Made by a program: the position numbers and the translations under genes
Source: Sphingomonadales bacterium
GTDB taxonomy: Bacteria; Pseudomonadota; Alphaproteobacteria; Sphingomonadales; Sphingomonadaceae
DNA length: 13,333 nucleotides
Assembly (NCBI GenBank): GCA_027486275.1
Contig: JAIXPM010000023.1
Location: 1-13,333, forward strand
Reading direction: 5' to 3'
Notes under the pieces: model-generated
What the model was told of the DNA's origin: nothing
Databases searched by the model: none
Seen by the model: the letters and a program-made list of their open reading frames with translations, nothing else
In this document: positions 13,282 to 13,333 of the stretch, one piece after another
Numbering within the stretch: the first letter of the stretch is position 1
How the letters are laid out: every line of letters starts with the position of its first letter

Positions 13282-13333
13282 GTGCGCTGCTGCCTCAGCA
13301 TTTCGCCGTGACCGAAGCGGTGGTGGTGGCGGC
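13278..13333 (+). CDS. Start of an unidentified gene, cut by the window end
   Basis: Translation from the ATG at 13278 gives MSALLPQHFAVTEAVVVAA and runs off the window. The ATG overlaps the hydroxylase TGA as ATGA, so it should be the next cistron of the same operon and its translation coupled. Eighteen codons are too few to name a family. Confidence 0.55.
   Translation, partial: MSALLPQHFAVTEAVVVA

Overview
The window is a high-GC chromosomal segment from an alphaproteobacterium, most likely a member of the Sphingomonadales. That placement is an inference from gene content (DUF465 plus a short DksA/TraR protein, MipA/OmpV, an ffh/ftsY neighbourhood), codon use and the CCCCGGA-N5-TCCGGGG repeats; no 16S or other definitive marker is present.

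Layout. (1) 1-107: 5' end of ffh (SRP GTPase), minus strand, leaving the window. (2) 338-2680, plus: membrane-anchored PAS-GGDEF-EAL cyclic-di-GMP protein lying between ffh and ftsY. (3) 2682-5827, minus: a tightly packed operon read pdxH > phzF-like > dapF > ftsY, with 1-nt and 4-nt overlaps or a 10-nt gap. (4) 5896-6455, minus: a two-gene unit, DUF465 then a DksA/TraR zinc-finger protein, overlapping by 4 nt. (5) 6456-6676: divergent intergenic region with a 21-bp triplicate repeat. (6) 6677-7549, plus: MipA/OmpV outer-membrane protein, converging on (7) 7555-9084, minus: a three-part AAA ATPase with a MshEN-like N-terminus. (8) 9203-11332: an accessory cassette containing a beta-class DNA methyltransferase fused to an Mrr-like nuclease domain, translationally coupled to a 76-codon remnant of a restriction-enzyme N-terminus. 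Inverted copies of a composite repeat bracket the pair. (9) 11363-12244, minus: LysR regulator, divergent from (10) 12337-13281, plus: sterol desaturase/fatty acid hydroxylase superfamily protein, followed by the first codons of a coupled gene running off the end.

How it fits together. Regions 1-4 look like core housekeeping: co-translational membrane targeting (Ffh, FtsY), lysine/peptidoglycan precursor synthesis (DapF), vitamin B6 (PdxH) and transcriptional control (DksA-like). Regions 2 and 7 may both touch cyclic di-GMP, one making or breaking it and one possibly sensing it; this link is inferred from motifs only. Region 8 is the clear accessory insert and carries signs of decay and mobility. 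In regions 9-10 the LysR promoter -10 box lies inside a perfect palindrome, which suggests autoregulation and control of the divergent hydroxylase operon.

The strongest candidates for something little described are the MshEN-winged-helix-AAA protein and the repeat-bracketed methyltransferase-nuclease cassette with its truncated partner. No RNA genes or CRISPR arrays were seen. No stretch above about 250 bases lacks a gene.
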